This document shows, in pieces, positions 10,043 through 19,269 of a stretch of 64,000 nucleotides of DNA (position 1 is its first letter; each line of letters begins with the position of its first letter). The stretch is from positions 1 to 64,000 of the forward strand of contig DATJAP010000024.1 in NCBI GenBank assembly GCA_035516155.1, given 5' to 3'. The notes under the pieces are model-generated. The model ran no database searches. It saw only the letters and a list, made by a program, of their open reading frames with translations, and was not told the DNA's origin. The translations under genes and the position numbers were made by a program. The DNA comes from JAJYKN01 sp035516155 (GTDB taxonomy: Bacteria; Nitrospirota; UBA9217).

Positions 10043-10091
10043 GACTACAGTTACTTCCTTTTAAATTTGAGCTGTGTTTTTTTCTCCTGTC

Positions 10092-10607
10092 TCATGGCAT
10101 CAAGTCTTTCACATCAACGGGACTTGCTTCATTCTCCGCCTCGCCTTTATCCTTATTCTTGATCGAGAGTCCGGCAACGCGGTAAAAATTATAATCAGGA
10201 TACTTTCCCGGTCCGCTGATAAGCAGATCCTCTTTTTCGTAAACCAGGTTTTTCCGCTTGTACTCACCCATCTCGAAATCGGTCGTGAGCTGGATGGCAT
10301 AGGTCGGGCATGCTTCTTCACAAAATCCGCAGAAAATGCACCGGGAAAAATTGATGCGGAAAAACTCGGGATACCGTCTCCCGTGCTGGTCCTGTGTGGC
10401 CTGAAGCGCGATGCAGTCAACGGGACACGCCACGGCGCAGAGGTAGCACGCGACACAGCGCTCCTCCCCGTCTGGATCGCGGGAAAGGATAATCCTGCCG
10501 CGCCACCGGGGAGGGATATAGGGCCGCTCCTCCGGATACTGGATCGTGGCCCGCCGTCGGAACATGGTCTTGAAGACCGTCCAGATTGATTTCAGTAAGC
10601 TGATCAT
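10092..10607 (-). CDS. nuoI: NADH-quinone oxidoreductase subunit I
   Basis: Peripheral-arm subunit carrying two [4Fe-4S] clusters (N6a and N6b) on the path to quinone, 171 residues. The ligands are visible as C51-x2-C54-x2-C57-x3-C61 and C90-x2-C93-x2-C96-x3-C100. The reading frame stays open upstream into nuoH, but that would add 35 residues not seen in the family. The ATG at 10607 (MISLLKSIW) gives the usual NuoI N terminus and is preferred, although its Shine-Dalgarno is weak. Confidence 0.95.
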   Translation of the reverse strand: MISLLKSIWTVFKTMFRRRATIQYPEERPYIPPRWRGRIILSRDPDGEERCVACYLCAVACPVDCIALQATQDQHGRRYPEFFRINFSRCIFCGFCEEACPTYAIQLTTDFEMGEYKRKNLVYEKEDLLISGPGKYPDYNFYRVAGLSIKNKDKGEAENEASPVDVKDLMP

Positions 10608-10639
10608 AGGTTTTTGACTTACCAGAGCATCATTGGCAA

Positions 10640-11599
10640 CTATCTCCTCAACAAAATCGCCGCTCCCGTCACCACCAGGTTCAGCAATGACAGCGGCAGC
10701 ATCACTTTCCACCCGAACGACATGAGCTGATCATAGCGCGGCCGGGGGAGCGCCGCGCGTAACAGGATGAAGAAACAGATGAATAAGAACGTTTTGATCA
10801 GGAACCAGGCAAGGGGCGGCAGCAGAGGCCCCATCCATCCGCCGAAGAACAAGGCAACGGTAAGCGCTGAAATCAGGGTGATGCCGAGATATTCTCCCAC
10901 AAAGAACATGCCGAATTTCATCCCCGAGTATTCCGAATGGTAGCCTGCAACGAGTTCGCTTTCCGCCTCGGGGAGATCGAAAGGCAGACGATGGGTTTCC
11001 GCGATACCGGCGATAAAGAAGACGACGAATCCGACAAACTGCGGCACCACGAACCACATGCGGCGCTGCGCTTCCACGATTTCCCGCAGGTTGAACGACC
11101 CCGCGAGCATAACGACGCCCATGACCGATAGGCCCATGAAGACTTCATACGAGAGCATCTGTGCGGATGCCCGCAGGCCGCCCAAGAGCGAATATTTGCT
11201 GGCGGATGCCCATCCGGCCAAAGCCACACTGTATACGCCGAGGGATGACATGGCCAGAAAGAACAGGAGCCCGATATTCAGATCCACGATCTGGACGCCC
11301 GGCGCAAAGGGGATGACCGTGTAGGACATGAGGACGACCACAACGATGACCGCCGGCGCGATGATGAACACGGCCTTATCCGCAAAGGGCGGGATCCAGT
11401 CTTCCTTCGTGAAGACCTTGATCATGTCCGCCAGCACTTGCAGGAGGCCGAATGGCCCCACCCTGTTCGGACCGTAGCGATCCTGCCACAGCCCGAGCAG
11501 CCGGCGTTCGAGCCAGATCAACAATCCGCCGATTGTCAGCACGACGATTAAAACGCCGTAGAGTACTATGAGTTGCCTGATAATGTCCGCCATGATCAT
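10640..11599 (-). CDS. nuoH: NADH-quinone oxidoreductase subunit H
   Basis: Membrane subunit lining the quinone site of complex I (ND1 homolog), 319 residues. The conserved loop RLPFDLPEAESELVAGYHSEYSG-type sequence (near residues 203-226) and the RYGPNRVGP segment near the N terminus identify it. The first ATG (11599) overlaps the nuoG stop as ATGA; a second in-frame ATG at 11593 is equally possible. Confidence 0.96.
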   Translation of the reverse strand: MIMADIIRQLIVLYGVLIVVLTIGGLLIWLERRLLGLWQDRYGPNRVGPFGLLQVLADMIKVFTKEDWIPPFADKAVFIIAPAVIVVVVLMSYTVIPFAPGVQIVDLNIGLLFFLAMSSLGVYSVALAGWASASKYSLLGGLRASAQMLSYEVFMGLSVMGVVMLAGSFNLREIVEAQRRMWFVVPQFVGFVVFFIAGIAETHRLPFDLPEAESELVAGYHSEYSGMKFGMFFVGEYLGITLISALTVALFFGGWMGPLLPPLAWFLIKTFLFICFFILLRAALPRPRYDQLMSFGWKVMLPLSLLNLVVTGAAILLRR

Positions 11600-14307
11600 G
11601 AAGCCTTCTTTATTTTATAAAACCGCGACGGAACAATGTTCAGTATTGCAGCCACGGTTGAGTGCAGGCCTGCAATGCCCTTGGGTAAATCTGGAAAGAT
11701 CATCAACTCCAGCAGATAGGCCCCCTGATCAGTTGATATCTCCGCCATCTCTCCCCGAGTCGCATTTATGCGTGAAGCATCTTCGGGATTGAGCGCAAGG
11801 TAGGGCTTGGGCGCCCGTTGGGAAATTCCGGGAGAGAGGAAGCTCAACTCCTCGGAACCGAAAATATGATAGAGCGGCAGGACCAGCCATTCGTTGTTTT
11901 TATAGTTGAATGCATCCGGTATGCGTTGGGAGCATTCTGTTTTGCCGTTTTTCGAGCCCTCCAGCAGCCTTTTGCCCGGATCTCCCCCGCGCAGCGGGCC
12001 GCCGACTTCCTGCTGAAATTTATTCAAGGCCTGGACGGAGTTCCATCCCGGCGACCAGTATCGGGATATGAGAGATGGCGGCGGTTCGCCCTCGTACCCC
12101 TCCATCGAAAAGGAGAGTGGTGAGTCCGCGTCCTCCGGAGGCTTCGGCTCGTGGACGCTGATATTTGCCAGCATGGAGGTACGACCGCTGTACCGATGAG
12201 GCTGGCGCGGTATTTTCTGGCCCGCAATCCGAAACCCGGCATCCGGCGCCAGGTCCTGAAGCGGTTTGAAAAGGGGGAATGCAGCCGTAATTGCTGCGGT
12301 GATATCAGCAAAATTCTTCCAGGGCGCCGCGCTGCGTCCCGAAGCGGCGAGAATGTCGCGAATCCATTTCCAGCTTTCCTGGATATCAAGGCCGGGTTTG
12401 ATGACCTCGTAGAACCGCTGAGCACGTCCTTCGCTGTTCACGATCGTTCCCTGTGACTCGGCAAACGTGCCAGCCGGAAGCGCGAGCTCCGCTTTTGATG
12501 ACATCGGATTTACCAAATGATCGATGACGACAACATGTTTTGCTGCATTGAGCAACTCATTTACCTTGCTTGCTTCGCTTCTATGGTAAAGATCGTTTTC
12601 GAGGACAATGACCGTATCGGCGCTTTTGCGAAGAACGGCTGTGCAGGCATCTTCCAGCGGCTTGACCTGAAGAAGGGCGAGACCGAAGCTGTTGCATTCC
12701 TTCGCAGTGTAACAAAGCCCGGCTGTTTTCCCGTTGTCGCACAATGCCCACGCAACGTTCGCGGCCGCCTGCACTATGGCTTCGCTGCCCAGGCTTGCTC
12801 CCGACACGATGAGCGGCCGCTTTGCATTTTTTAGCGCATGTGCGATTTCCTGTGCTGCTTGGAGTACCGTCCCGGAAAGATCTTTTACAGGAGGAGCATC
12901 GGGGTTCAAGCATTGAACAACGGCGAAACCGAGCCGGGCGATGTCATCAGGCGCCGCATGGTATGTTTTTGCCGCGATGTCATCGAGTTTTGTACCGCAG
13001 AGCGACGCGGAAAAAAGCGGGCTCCGCTCATCCTGGGCAATATTACGGACCGCTGCATCATCCCATTCCGGGACCCTGATGCCGGCTGCCCTGTCCAGGC
13101 CCTTTCGTCGAACAGACTGCCGGAGCGCCAGTGCCAGCAGGGGGGCGGTATTGGTCACGTCTTCGCCCAAAATAAACACGGCGTCGGCCATGGCTGCGTC
13201 GTGGAGGGACGGCGATTGGGCCGGACCCTTCACAAGGATATCGATGATCATGGTTTGGAGCCGCTGCTCTAGTTCTGGTATCCCTGAATAGAAGTTATCC
13301 GGTCCAACGAGCGTGCGGAGCGCGAAATTGGATTCAAGCGAAGCGCGGGGGGATCCTATGCCGATTATGCCTCTGCTCCCGGCAAGCATGTTGGTCACCT
13401 GCCCCAGCGCGATGGCCTTGTCCACCGGTTTATGGGCATGCTGCCCGGGCTCTTTCAGAAGAGCCTTCCTGATTCTCCGCCCGCTGTTGACGAATTCGTA
13501 GCCGAACCTCCCGCGGTCGCAGAGGAAGTAGCCGTTCACCTCGTGGTTGTACCGGTTGAGTATCCTTCTCAGTGAACCGTAGCGCGCGCCGGGAATGGTA
13601 TTGCACCCGAGGCCGCAATGCACACAGACTGAAGGCGCGGTCTGGAGGTCCCATTTGCGCGCGTAGTGCTGCTTGAGCGTTTTGTCCGTGAACACGCCGG
13701 TGGGGCAGACCTCGACCAGGTTTCCGCTGAATTCGTTTTCCAGGGCGCCGTCCTCATGGCGGCCGAAGTAGACGTGATCATGGGACGAAAGAACCTGGAG
13801 ATCACCGCCGCCCGCATAATCGCGGTAAAATCTGACGCAACGGTAGCACTGGATACAGCGGTTCATCTCGTGGTTGATAAAGGGGCCGAGGTTCTGGTTC
13901 CGGTGGGTCCGCTTTTTGAACCGGGTCCGCCGATAAACGTGTTTCGTCATAACCGTCATGTCCTGCAAGTGGCATTCACCGCCCTCATCGCAGACAGGGC
14001 AGTCGTGGGGATGGTTCAGCATCAGCCACTCGATAACGCTCGACCGAAACGCCCGCGCATCAGGATCGTCCACGGAGAGGCGCAAACCTTCGGCCACCGG
14101 CGTCATGCAGGACATCACGATCCTGCCGTGGGTGTCCTTCTCGTCCTTGAACAGCTTCACCGCACACTGTCTGCACGCGCCCACGGAATGCATGGCTGGG
14201 TGCCAGCAGAAATAGGGAAGGTCAAAGCCGAGTGAGAGGCAGGCTTGCAGAAGATTCTGGCCGTCGTTGACCTGATATGGTTTATTGTCGATATAGATGG
14301 TGAGCAT
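11596..14307 (-). CDS. nuoG: NADH-quinone oxidoreductase subunit G
   Basis: Large iron-sulfur subunit of complex I. From the ATG at 14307 the protein has 903 residues. It opens with a [2Fe-2S] ferredoxin domain (C34, C45, C48, C67), followed by the His/Cys [4Fe-4S] site (HPHDCPVCDEGGEC) and a CIQCYRC ferredoxin pair. A CVHCGLGC motif then begins the molybdopterin-oxidoreductase-like domain, which carries no cofactor in this family. A TTG at 14331 would add eight residues; neither start has a Shine-Dalgarno, and MLTIYIDN is the family-like N terminus. About 80 bases separate it from nuoF. Confidence 0.94.
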   Translation of the reverse strand: MLTIYIDNKPYQVNDGQNLLQACLSLGFDLPYFCWHPAMHSVGACRQCAVKLFKDEKDTHGRIVMSCMTPVAEGLRLSVDDPDARAFRSSVIEWLMLNHPHDCPVCDEGGECHLQDMTVMTKHVYRRTRFKKRTHRNQNLGPFINHEMNRCIQCYRCVRFYRDYAGGGDLQVLSSHDHVYFGRHEDGALENEFSGNLVEVCPTGVFTDKTLKQHYARKWDLQTAPSVCVHCGLGCNTIPGARYGSLRRILNRYNHEVNGYFLCDRGRFGYEFVNSGRRIRKALLKEPGQHAHKPVDKAIALGQVTNMLAGSRGIIGIGSPRASLESNFALRTLVGPDNFYSGIPELEQRLQTMIIDILVKGPAQSPSLHDAAMADAVFILGEDVTNTAPLLALALRQSVRRKGLDRAAGIRVPEWDDAAVRNIAQDERSPLFSASLCGTKLDDIAAKTYHAAPDDIARLGFAVVQCLNPDAPPVKDLSGTVLQAAQEIAHALKNAKRPLIVSGASLGSEAIVQAAANVAWALCDNGKTAGLCYTAKECNSFGLALLQVKPLEDACTAVLRKSADTVIVLENDLYHRSEASKVNELLNAAKHVVVIDHLVNPMSSKAELALPAGTFAESQGTIVNSEGRAQRFYEVIKPGLDIQESWKWIRDILAASGRSAAPWKNFADITAAITAAFPLFKPLQDLAPDAGFRIAGQKIPRQPHRYSGRTSMLANISVHEPKPPEDADSPLSFSMEGYEGEPPPSLISRYWSPGWNSVQALNKFQQEVGGPLRGGDPGKRLLEGSKNGKTECSQRIPDAFNYKNNEWLVLPLYHIFGSEELSFLSPGISQRAPKPYLALNPEDASRINATRGEMAEISTDQGAYLLELMIFPDLPKGIAGLHSTVAAILNIVPSRFYKIKKAS

Positions 14308-14414
14308 AGGAGATAATTGCCAAAATTTCAATTAAAAATGTGTTCATACAAGTCGGGTTCTACGCTTTTGACATTCAAGGAAGAACAATCCTGCTCTTTG
14401 CATTAATGAAGTGT

Positions 14415-15692
14415 CTATTTGTAACTGCATTTTTTCCCCCGGATATGCCTCTCAAAATCCTCGCGAAAATATTTGATCGCGCTCTGCAGGGGTTCGACCG
14501 CGCCCGGTGCGAGCGCGCAGTAGGTGTTGCCCGGTCCCAGGAGCCTGCACTGCTGGGCTAGGATATCGATATCGCTCGGCTCACCCTCGCCGTTTTCGAT
14601 TGCGCCGAGCATCTTCTCGATCCACGGCAGACCCTCCCTGCAGGGTGTGCACCAGCCGCAGGACTCCCGGGCAAAGAACACTTCCAGATTGTGAACGAAT
14701 CCCACGGGACAGGTCTTGTCGTCGAGCACGATCATGGTGCCGGTGCCAAGCCTGCTACCTGCCTTCATGACCGAGTCGAACTCCATTTTCACGTCAAGAT
14801 GATGGGAGACGAGAAAATCCGTGGAGGCACCTCCGGGGATGACGCCGCGGAATTGATACCCAGCCTGCATGCCTTCGGCATACTCTTCCAGAAGTTCGCG
14901 AACCGTCACCCCCATGGGCAATTCCCAGATACCCGGTTTCCTGACCCTGCCGCTTACGCCGTAGAGCTTGGTTCCCGCGTCGGGACTTTTGCTGAGGCTC
15001 TTGAACCACTCAGCCCCGTTGTTCACGATATGCGGGATGTTCGCTATCGTCTCCACATTGTTGACGATCGTCGGTCTGCCGAAAAGGCCGCAAACCTGGG
15101 GGAACGGAGGCTTGGAACGCGGTGTTGCCCGTTTTCCTTCCAGCGCGTTCAAGAGCGCGGTTTCTTCCCCGCAGATGTATCTTCCCGCGCTACCGTGGAT
15201 GCGCAGCTCAAGGTTGAATCCCGAGCCGAGGATGTTCCTGCCAAGATAGTTGCTCGCATACGCTTCAGCGATTGCCGTTTCGAGCCGCTTTATTGCAAGC
15301 TTGTATGCCCAGCGTACGAAGATGAAAGCTTGCTCCGCCTCGATGGCGTAAGCACTCACGATCATGCCTTCAATGATCTGGTGCGGATCTCCTTCGAGCA
15401 GTAGCCGGTCCTTGAAGGTGCCCGGTTCCATCTCGTCCGCGTTCACGACAAGATACTTGGGACGCCGGGCCTGCGACCCCATGGGAACAAAGCTCCATTT
15501 CACACCTGTCGGAAAGCCCGCGCCGCCCCGACCTCGCAGGTTCGACGCCTTCACGATGTTTTGAACATCCTGGGGCGTCATCGAAAGCGCTTTGTGTACA
15601 GCCTGGTAACCGCCTGCTTCCTCGTATTCTTGGAGCGTGAGGGGCTGCCGGCCGGGATGGATGTTTTTTGTGAGCGGTCGTTCCATAGTCAT
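14415..15692 (-). CDS. nuoF: NADH-quinone oxidoreductase subunit F
   Basis: NADH- and FMN-binding subunit of complex I, 425 residues. The glycine-rich nucleotide site GRGGAGFPTG is at 54-63. The N3 [4Fe-4S] ligands are C345, C348 and C351 (CGWCTPC), with C392 as the likely fourth. Two ATGs, at 15692 and 15686, are close together and no clear Shine-Dalgarno precedes either. Presence of nuoE, F and G shows that this is the NADH-oxidising form of complex I rather than the truncated 11-subunit type. Confidence 0.97.
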   Translation of the reverse strand: MTMERPLTKNIHPGRQPLTLQEYEEAGGYQAVHKALSMTPQDVQNIVKASNLRGRGGAGFPTGVKWSFVPMGSQARRPKYLVVNADEMEPGTFKDRLLLEGDPHQIIEGMIVSAYAIEAEQAFIFVRWAYKLAIKRLETAIAEAYASNYLGRNILGSGFNLELRIHGSAGRYICGEETALLNALEGKRATPRSKPPFPQVCGLFGRPTIVNNVETIANIPHIVNNGAEWFKSLSKSPDAGTKLYGVSGRVRKPGIWELPMGVTVRELLEEYAEGMQAGYQFRGVIPGGASTDFLVSHHLDVKMEFDSVMKAGSRLGTGTMIVLDDKTCPVGFVHNLEVFFARESCGWCTPCREGLPWIEKMLGAIENGEGEPSDIDILAQQCRLLGPGNTYCALAPGAVEPLQSAIKYFREDFERHIRGKKCSYK

Positions 15693-15770
15693 ATTTTAAC
15701 CACGGATGAACACGGCGTGTCGTGCCGTTTTGTTATTCCCGCATTTATGGACATCAACCGAGGATGCTAC

Positions 15771-16244
15771 TTATGTATATTTGCCGAGAATTTCATCCAA
15801 CATCCCGGGCGTCACCGGTCCATACAGGTCGTCATCCACCATCATTGCCGGGGCCCGGTCGCAGGTGCCGAGGCAGGAGACGGGAAGCAGCGTGAATCGT
15901 TTGTCCTTCGTCGTCTCTCCGAAGGAGATATTCATCCGGTTCTTTAAGAGATCGAGGAGAGGATTGTATCCCATGACCCAGCAGCTGATGCTGTCGCACA
16001 CACAAATCACGTGCCTCCCCACGGGCCTCCTGAAAATGAAACTATAAAACGTGGCCACTGCATCAAGCTCGTCGGAGGTCATCTCGAGGAGATTGGCAAC
16101 GTCCCTGAGCGTTTCATCCGATACCCAGCCGCGGTGGCGCTGGACAATATTCAGCGCACCGACAGATACGGAGGACTTTGAGGCCGCATGGGCCAGCTCG
16201 GCGGCGATTTCGCTTTTTTCTTTTTCCGACAACATACCTTTCAC
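15771..16244 (-). CDS. nuoE: NADH-quinone oxidoreductase subunit E
   Basis: Thioredoxin-fold [2Fe-2S] subunit of the NADH dehydrogenase module, 157 residues. The cluster ligands are C83-x4-C88 and C124-x3-C128. The start given is GTG at 16244; an ATG at 16235 (MLSEKEK) is an alternative, and no good Shine-Dalgarno favours either. It follows nuoCD by nine bases. The 78-base gap to nuoF contains a phrase resembling ACCACGGATGAACACGG, a kind of low-complexity spacer sequence. Confidence 0.95.
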   Translation of the reverse strand: MKGMLSEKEKSEIAAELAHAASKSSVSVGALNIVQRHRGWVSDETLRDVANLLEMTSDELDAVATFYSFIFRRPVGRHVICVCDSISCWVMGYNPLLDLLKNRMNISFGETTKDKRFTLLPVSCLGTCDRAPAMMVDDDLYGPVTPGMLDEILGKYT

Positions 16245-16253
16245 AGAACTTTT

Positions 16254-17993
16254 TTAGCGGTCTAAATCCGCCAGGATAAAATCAATGCTCCCCAGGATCG
16301 CCAGCAGGTCGGCGATCATCAACCCCCTGCTTATCTTCGGCACCATCTGCAGATGGGGGAACGAAGGTGTCCGGATGCGCGTGCGGTACGAAACGGTGTT
16401 CCCGTCGCTGATCAGGTAGTAGCCGTTGTTTCCCTTGGTTGCTTCTATTCCTATAAATGCTTCACCGGCGGGAATGACCGGTCCCCAACTCACGCTCAGG
16501 AAATGGGTGATGAGCGTCTCGATATCGTGCATCGTCCGCTCCTTGCGCGGTGGCGTGGCGAGCGGGTGATCGGATTTATAGGGTCCCTCGGGCATGTTGC
16601 TCACGCACTGCTCGATGATGCGAAGGCTCTGTCGGATTTCTTCGACGCGGACAACGCCACGGTCATAGCAATCGCCATGAACCGCCGTGGGAATATCGAA
16701 TTCGAAGTTCTCGTAGCCCGAGTAGGGCCGCTTCTTGCGGAAGTCCCACTCGAACCCACAGGCCCTGAGGCCCGGACCCGTCACGCCCCAGTCGATGGCC
16801 TCATCGAGCGTGTATTTGCCGATGCCGACGGTCCGTGCCTTGAATATTCCATTCCGCATCACGATGGAATCGTATTCCTTGAGCCGAGGGGGGAGATATT
16901 TAAGGAACTTTCTGACAAGGCCATCCCACCCCTTTGGCAGGTCCTGGGCAACACCGCCGATCCGGAACCATTCGGGATGCATGCGGCCGCCGCAAACCGC
17001 CTCAATCATATCGAACACCCGCTCCCGGTCGGTGAACATGTAAAATACGGGCGAGAGCGAGCCCACATCCTGGGCAAAAGTGCCGTACCATACGAGATGG
17101 CTCGCGATACGGAAGAGCTCGGCCAGCATGACCCGGATCGTTTTGACCCGGTCGGGAACTTCGATCCCCGCAAGCTTCTCTACAGCGAGAACATAGGCGA
17201 GATTGTTCATGACGCCGCCCAGATAGTCGACGCGGTCTGTGTAAGGGATATAGGTATGCCACGATTGGCGTTCGGCCATCTTTTCCGCGCCGCGATGGTG
17301 GTAGCCGATATCGAGCACGGCGTCCCTGATCGTTTCACCATCAAGCTGGAGGATGAACCGTATAAGACCGTGAGTGCCTGGGTGCTGCGGTCCGAGGTTC
17401 AGAAACATGAAGTCGGTATCTTCTCCTGCGCGTTGCATGCCCCAGTCCTCGGGGCGAAACAGGAGCGCATCCTGTTCAATCATCTCTTTTTCGTCAGGCA
17501 GGCGGAAGGGGCCCATCTCCGTTGCCCGTGCGGGATGGTCCTTGCGTAAGGGGTGGCCCTGCCAGGTGGGTGGCATCAGAATCCTTCTAAGGTGGGGATG
17601 TCCGTCGAATTTCACGCCGAACATGTCCCAGACCTCGCGTTCGTACCAATCCGCTGACGGCCACAGAGTCGTTATTGTGGGCAGGGACAGCGAGTTGCTC
17701 CGCAGCGGGACCTTGATCCGGATGTCATCGTTCCGTTCATAGGAAAGAAGATGATATAAGACGGTGAAATCGCTTGACGGCTGGTCCTGCCGATGCGACC
17801 GGACGCGTTCATCGATTGAGGTAAGGTCGTAGAGCGTTTTATAGGGTTGCAAGACGACGGTTTTGAGATGGTGCAGAACATCGCGCGCCCGTTCCTTCTT
17901 GACCCAGAGCGTGGGGATCTCGTCGCGCGTGGTCTGGGCAGCGAGTATGGCGTCGCCGAAGGCAGATTTTAGTTCGTCAATGATAGGGGACAT
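16254..17993 (-). CDS. nuoCD: NADH-quinone oxidoreductase subunit C/D fusion
   Basis: Fused NuoC and NuoD, as in Escherichia coli, forming the quinone-site floor of the peripheral arm. From the ATG at 17993 it has 579 residues. The NuoC part (about 1-165) ends in the WYEREVWDMFGVKFDGHP block. The NuoD part begins near LNLGPQHPGTHG and has the hydrogenase-like fold, ending in GSIDFILADLDR. The frame remains open to an ATG at 18089, but the 32 extra residues are encoded by heptamer-repeat sequence and are not NuoC-like, so Met at 17993 is preferred. No strong Shine-Dalgarno is visible for either. Confidence 0.95.
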   Translation of the reverse strand: MSPIIDELKSAFGDAILAAQTTRDEIPTLWVKKERARDVLHHLKTVVLQPYKTLYDLTSIDERVRSHRQDQPSSDFTVLYHLLSYERNDDIRIKVPLRSNSLSLPTITTLWPSADWYEREVWDMFGVKFDGHPHLRRILMPPTWQGHPLRKDHPARATEMGPFRLPDEKEMIEQDALLFRPEDWGMQRAGEDTDFMFLNLGPQHPGTHGLIRFILQLDGETIRDAVLDIGYHHRGAEKMAERQSWHTYIPYTDRVDYLGGVMNNLAYVLAVEKLAGIEVPDRVKTIRVMLAELFRIASHLVWYGTFAQDVGSLSPVFYMFTDRERVFDMIEAVCGGRMHPEWFRIGGVAQDLPKGWDGLVRKFLKYLPPRLKEYDSIVMRNGIFKARTVGIGKYTLDEAIDWGVTGPGLRACGFEWDFRKKRPYSGYENFEFDIPTAVHGDCYDRGVVRVEEIRQSLRIIEQCVSNMPEGPYKSDHPLATPPRKERTMHDIETLITHFLSVSWGPVIPAGEAFIGIEATKGNNGYYLISDGNTVSYRTRIRTPSFPHLQMVPKISRGLMIADLLAILGSIDFILADLDR

Positions 17994-18009
17994 ATCTATA
18001 GAAGAGTAT

Positions 18010-18038
18010 TGCAGAGTGTCACATTTAGAGTTTAGAGT
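18010..18038. repeat. Heptamer repeat between nuoB and nuoCD
   Basis: Four 7-base units with the phase of TTTAGAG (two identical copies at 18024-18037) lie just upstream of the preferred nuoCD start. They are a degenerate form of the GTTCAGA-type repeat. If nuoCD starts at 18089 they would be translated. Confidence 0.45.
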
Positions 18039-18092
18039 AACGGCAAAGTCAGACGGCACGAAGCCGTCGTACTTCGAGCTTTGGGCCATCTG

Positions 18093-18707
18093 TTATATTT
18101 CATCGGGCGATCGCAGTGTCGTCGCCTTCGTGCGTTCCTCGCGCTTCAAGTCATGCATGGATGGCATTTCAGGCCGCAGTACTTCCTGTGGGCCCGCGAC
18201 CCAACTCAGGGGGCGCCGCTCCCGCCCTACTTTTTCGCGGAGCATGAGCAGCCCTTCCATGAAGGCATCGGGCCGGGGAGGGCAGCCCGGTACGTATACG
18301 TCAACAGGCAGGAATTTGTCAACGCCCTGCACCACGCTGTAAATATCATACATGCCGCCGGAGTTTGCACAGGAGCCCATGGAAATGACCCAGCGCGGCT
18401 CCATCATTTGTTCGTAGAGCCGCTTGATGACGGGAGCCATCTTGATGAAAACAGTACCGGCGATGATCATCATGTCGGCCTCCCGGGGCGTGCCACGCAT
18501 GACTTCCGCGCCGAAGCGGGCGATATCGTACTTGCTCGTGAGGCTCGTCGCCATTTCGACGTAACAGCAGGAGAGTCCGAAGTTGAACGGCCAGATCGAA
18601 TTTTTCCTGCCCCAGGCAAGCATGTCCTGGAGCCGAGTAAGGAATAGGCTCCTTTGTACTGCGTCCTCGACGGAATCGTAGCCGGGTTTGTTTAAAGAAT
18701 AGTTCAT
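18093..18707 (-). CDS. nuoB: NADH-quinone oxidoreductase subunit B
   Basis: Subunit carrying the terminal N2 [4Fe-4S] cluster next to the quinone site, 204 residues. The ligands are the tandem C47-C48, C113 and C142 (the last in VYVPGCPPRPDAF). The C terminus is about 30 residues longer than the compact homologs. The ATG lies inside a heptamer repeat unit (TATGAAC read on the coding strand) and has no Shine-Dalgarno. Confidence 0.97.
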   Translation of the reverse strand: MNYSLNKPGYDSVEDAVQRSLFLTRLQDMLAWGRKNSIWPFNFGLSCCYVEMATSLTSKYDIARFGAEVMRGTPREADMMIIAGTVFIKMAPVIKRLYEQMMEPRWVISMGSCANSGGMYDIYSVVQGVDKFLPVDVYVPGCPPRPDAFMEGLLMLREKVGRERRPLSWVAGPQEVLRPEMPSMHDLKREERTKATTLRSPDEI

Positions 18708-18793
18708 AGTTCAGAGTTTACCGTTCCACGTTCATAGTCCAGAGTTCGCGGCATGAATTAATCACTTTGAACTTTGGACCTTGAACGGTGAAC
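18702..18793. repeat. Inverted heptamer-repeat array at the nuoA-nuoB junction
   Basis: Seven consecutive 7-base units run from 18702 to 18750 on the plus strand: GTTCATA, GTTCAGA, GTTTACC, GTTCCAC, GTTCATA, GTCCAGA, GTTCGCG. After a 15-base spacer, four units of the opposite orientation run from 18766 to 18793: TTTGAAC, TTTGGAC, CTTGAAC, GGTGAAC. The two arms can pair imperfectly. The array contains the nuoB start codon and the last codons of nuoA. Confidence 0.8.
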
Positions 18794-19184
18794 TTTCTTT
18801 TACAAACGTTCCCCACTCCAGCGCGCCAAGTTTCCAGACATAGACCAGCGCGGCAACCAAGACGCCGATAAAGACAAGCATTTCCGCATAGCCGGACCAA
18901 CCTGTCTCACGGATCGATACGGCCCAGGCGAAGACGAAGACCGCTTCAAGGTCGAAGATCACGAAGAACATGGCGATGAGGTAGAATTTGACATCGAAGC
19001 GCACCCGCGCGGTGCCGGTTGACACTATGCCCGACTCATAGGGCTCGTTTGTCTGCTTCTCCCGGTGACGTTCTCCCAGCACATAGGAAAACGCTATCAT
19101 CGTTGCCACGAGACCTACCACAGAAAGGAAGTAAACGATGAGGGGCCAGAGATTCGAAACGGTCGGCGATTCGGGCATAACCAT
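18762..19184 (-). CDS. nuoA: NADH-quinone oxidoreductase subunit A
   Basis: Three-helix membrane subunit of complex I (ND3 homolog), 140 residues from the first ATG. The conserved loop EPYESGIVSTGTARVRFDVKFYLIAMFFVIFDLEAVF region is intact. The last dozen residues (ESSPFKVQSSK) are encoded by the heptamer array and are not family-like; the functional protein probably ends near GALEWGTFVKE. A second ATG at 19178 (MPESPTV) coincides with the transcription start predicted from an upstream promoter and may be the real, leaderless start. First gene of the nuo operon. Confidence 0.94.
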   Translation of the reverse strand: MVMPESPTVSNLWPLIVYFLSVVGLVATMIAFSYVLGERHREKQTNEPYESGIVSTGTARVRFDVKFYLIAMFFVIFDLEAVFVFAWAVSIRETGWSGYAEMLVFIGVLVAALVYVWKLGALEWGTFVKESSPFKVQSSK

Positions 19185-19212
19185 AGAATATCACAGGGGA
19201 AGCGAAAGTCAA
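19185..19212 (-). promoter_or_regulatory. Possible nuo operon promoter
   Basis: On the minus strand, TTGACT (19212-19207) and TATTCT (19190-19185) are 16 bases apart. Transcription would begin near 19178, at the second in-frame ATG of nuoA. The five genes upstream run the same way, so readthrough is also possible. Confidence 0.4.
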
Positions 19213-19269
19213 GCAAGCGGCGGGCAAGGAAGGGAAATGATCCGTCATCAAAAAGAGGAATAGACAGCC

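Noticed and set aside
15698..15717. ACCACGGATGAACACGG phrase between nuoE and nuoF
   Set aside because: Single occurrence in this window; resembles common spacer sequence but no second copy supports a repeat here.
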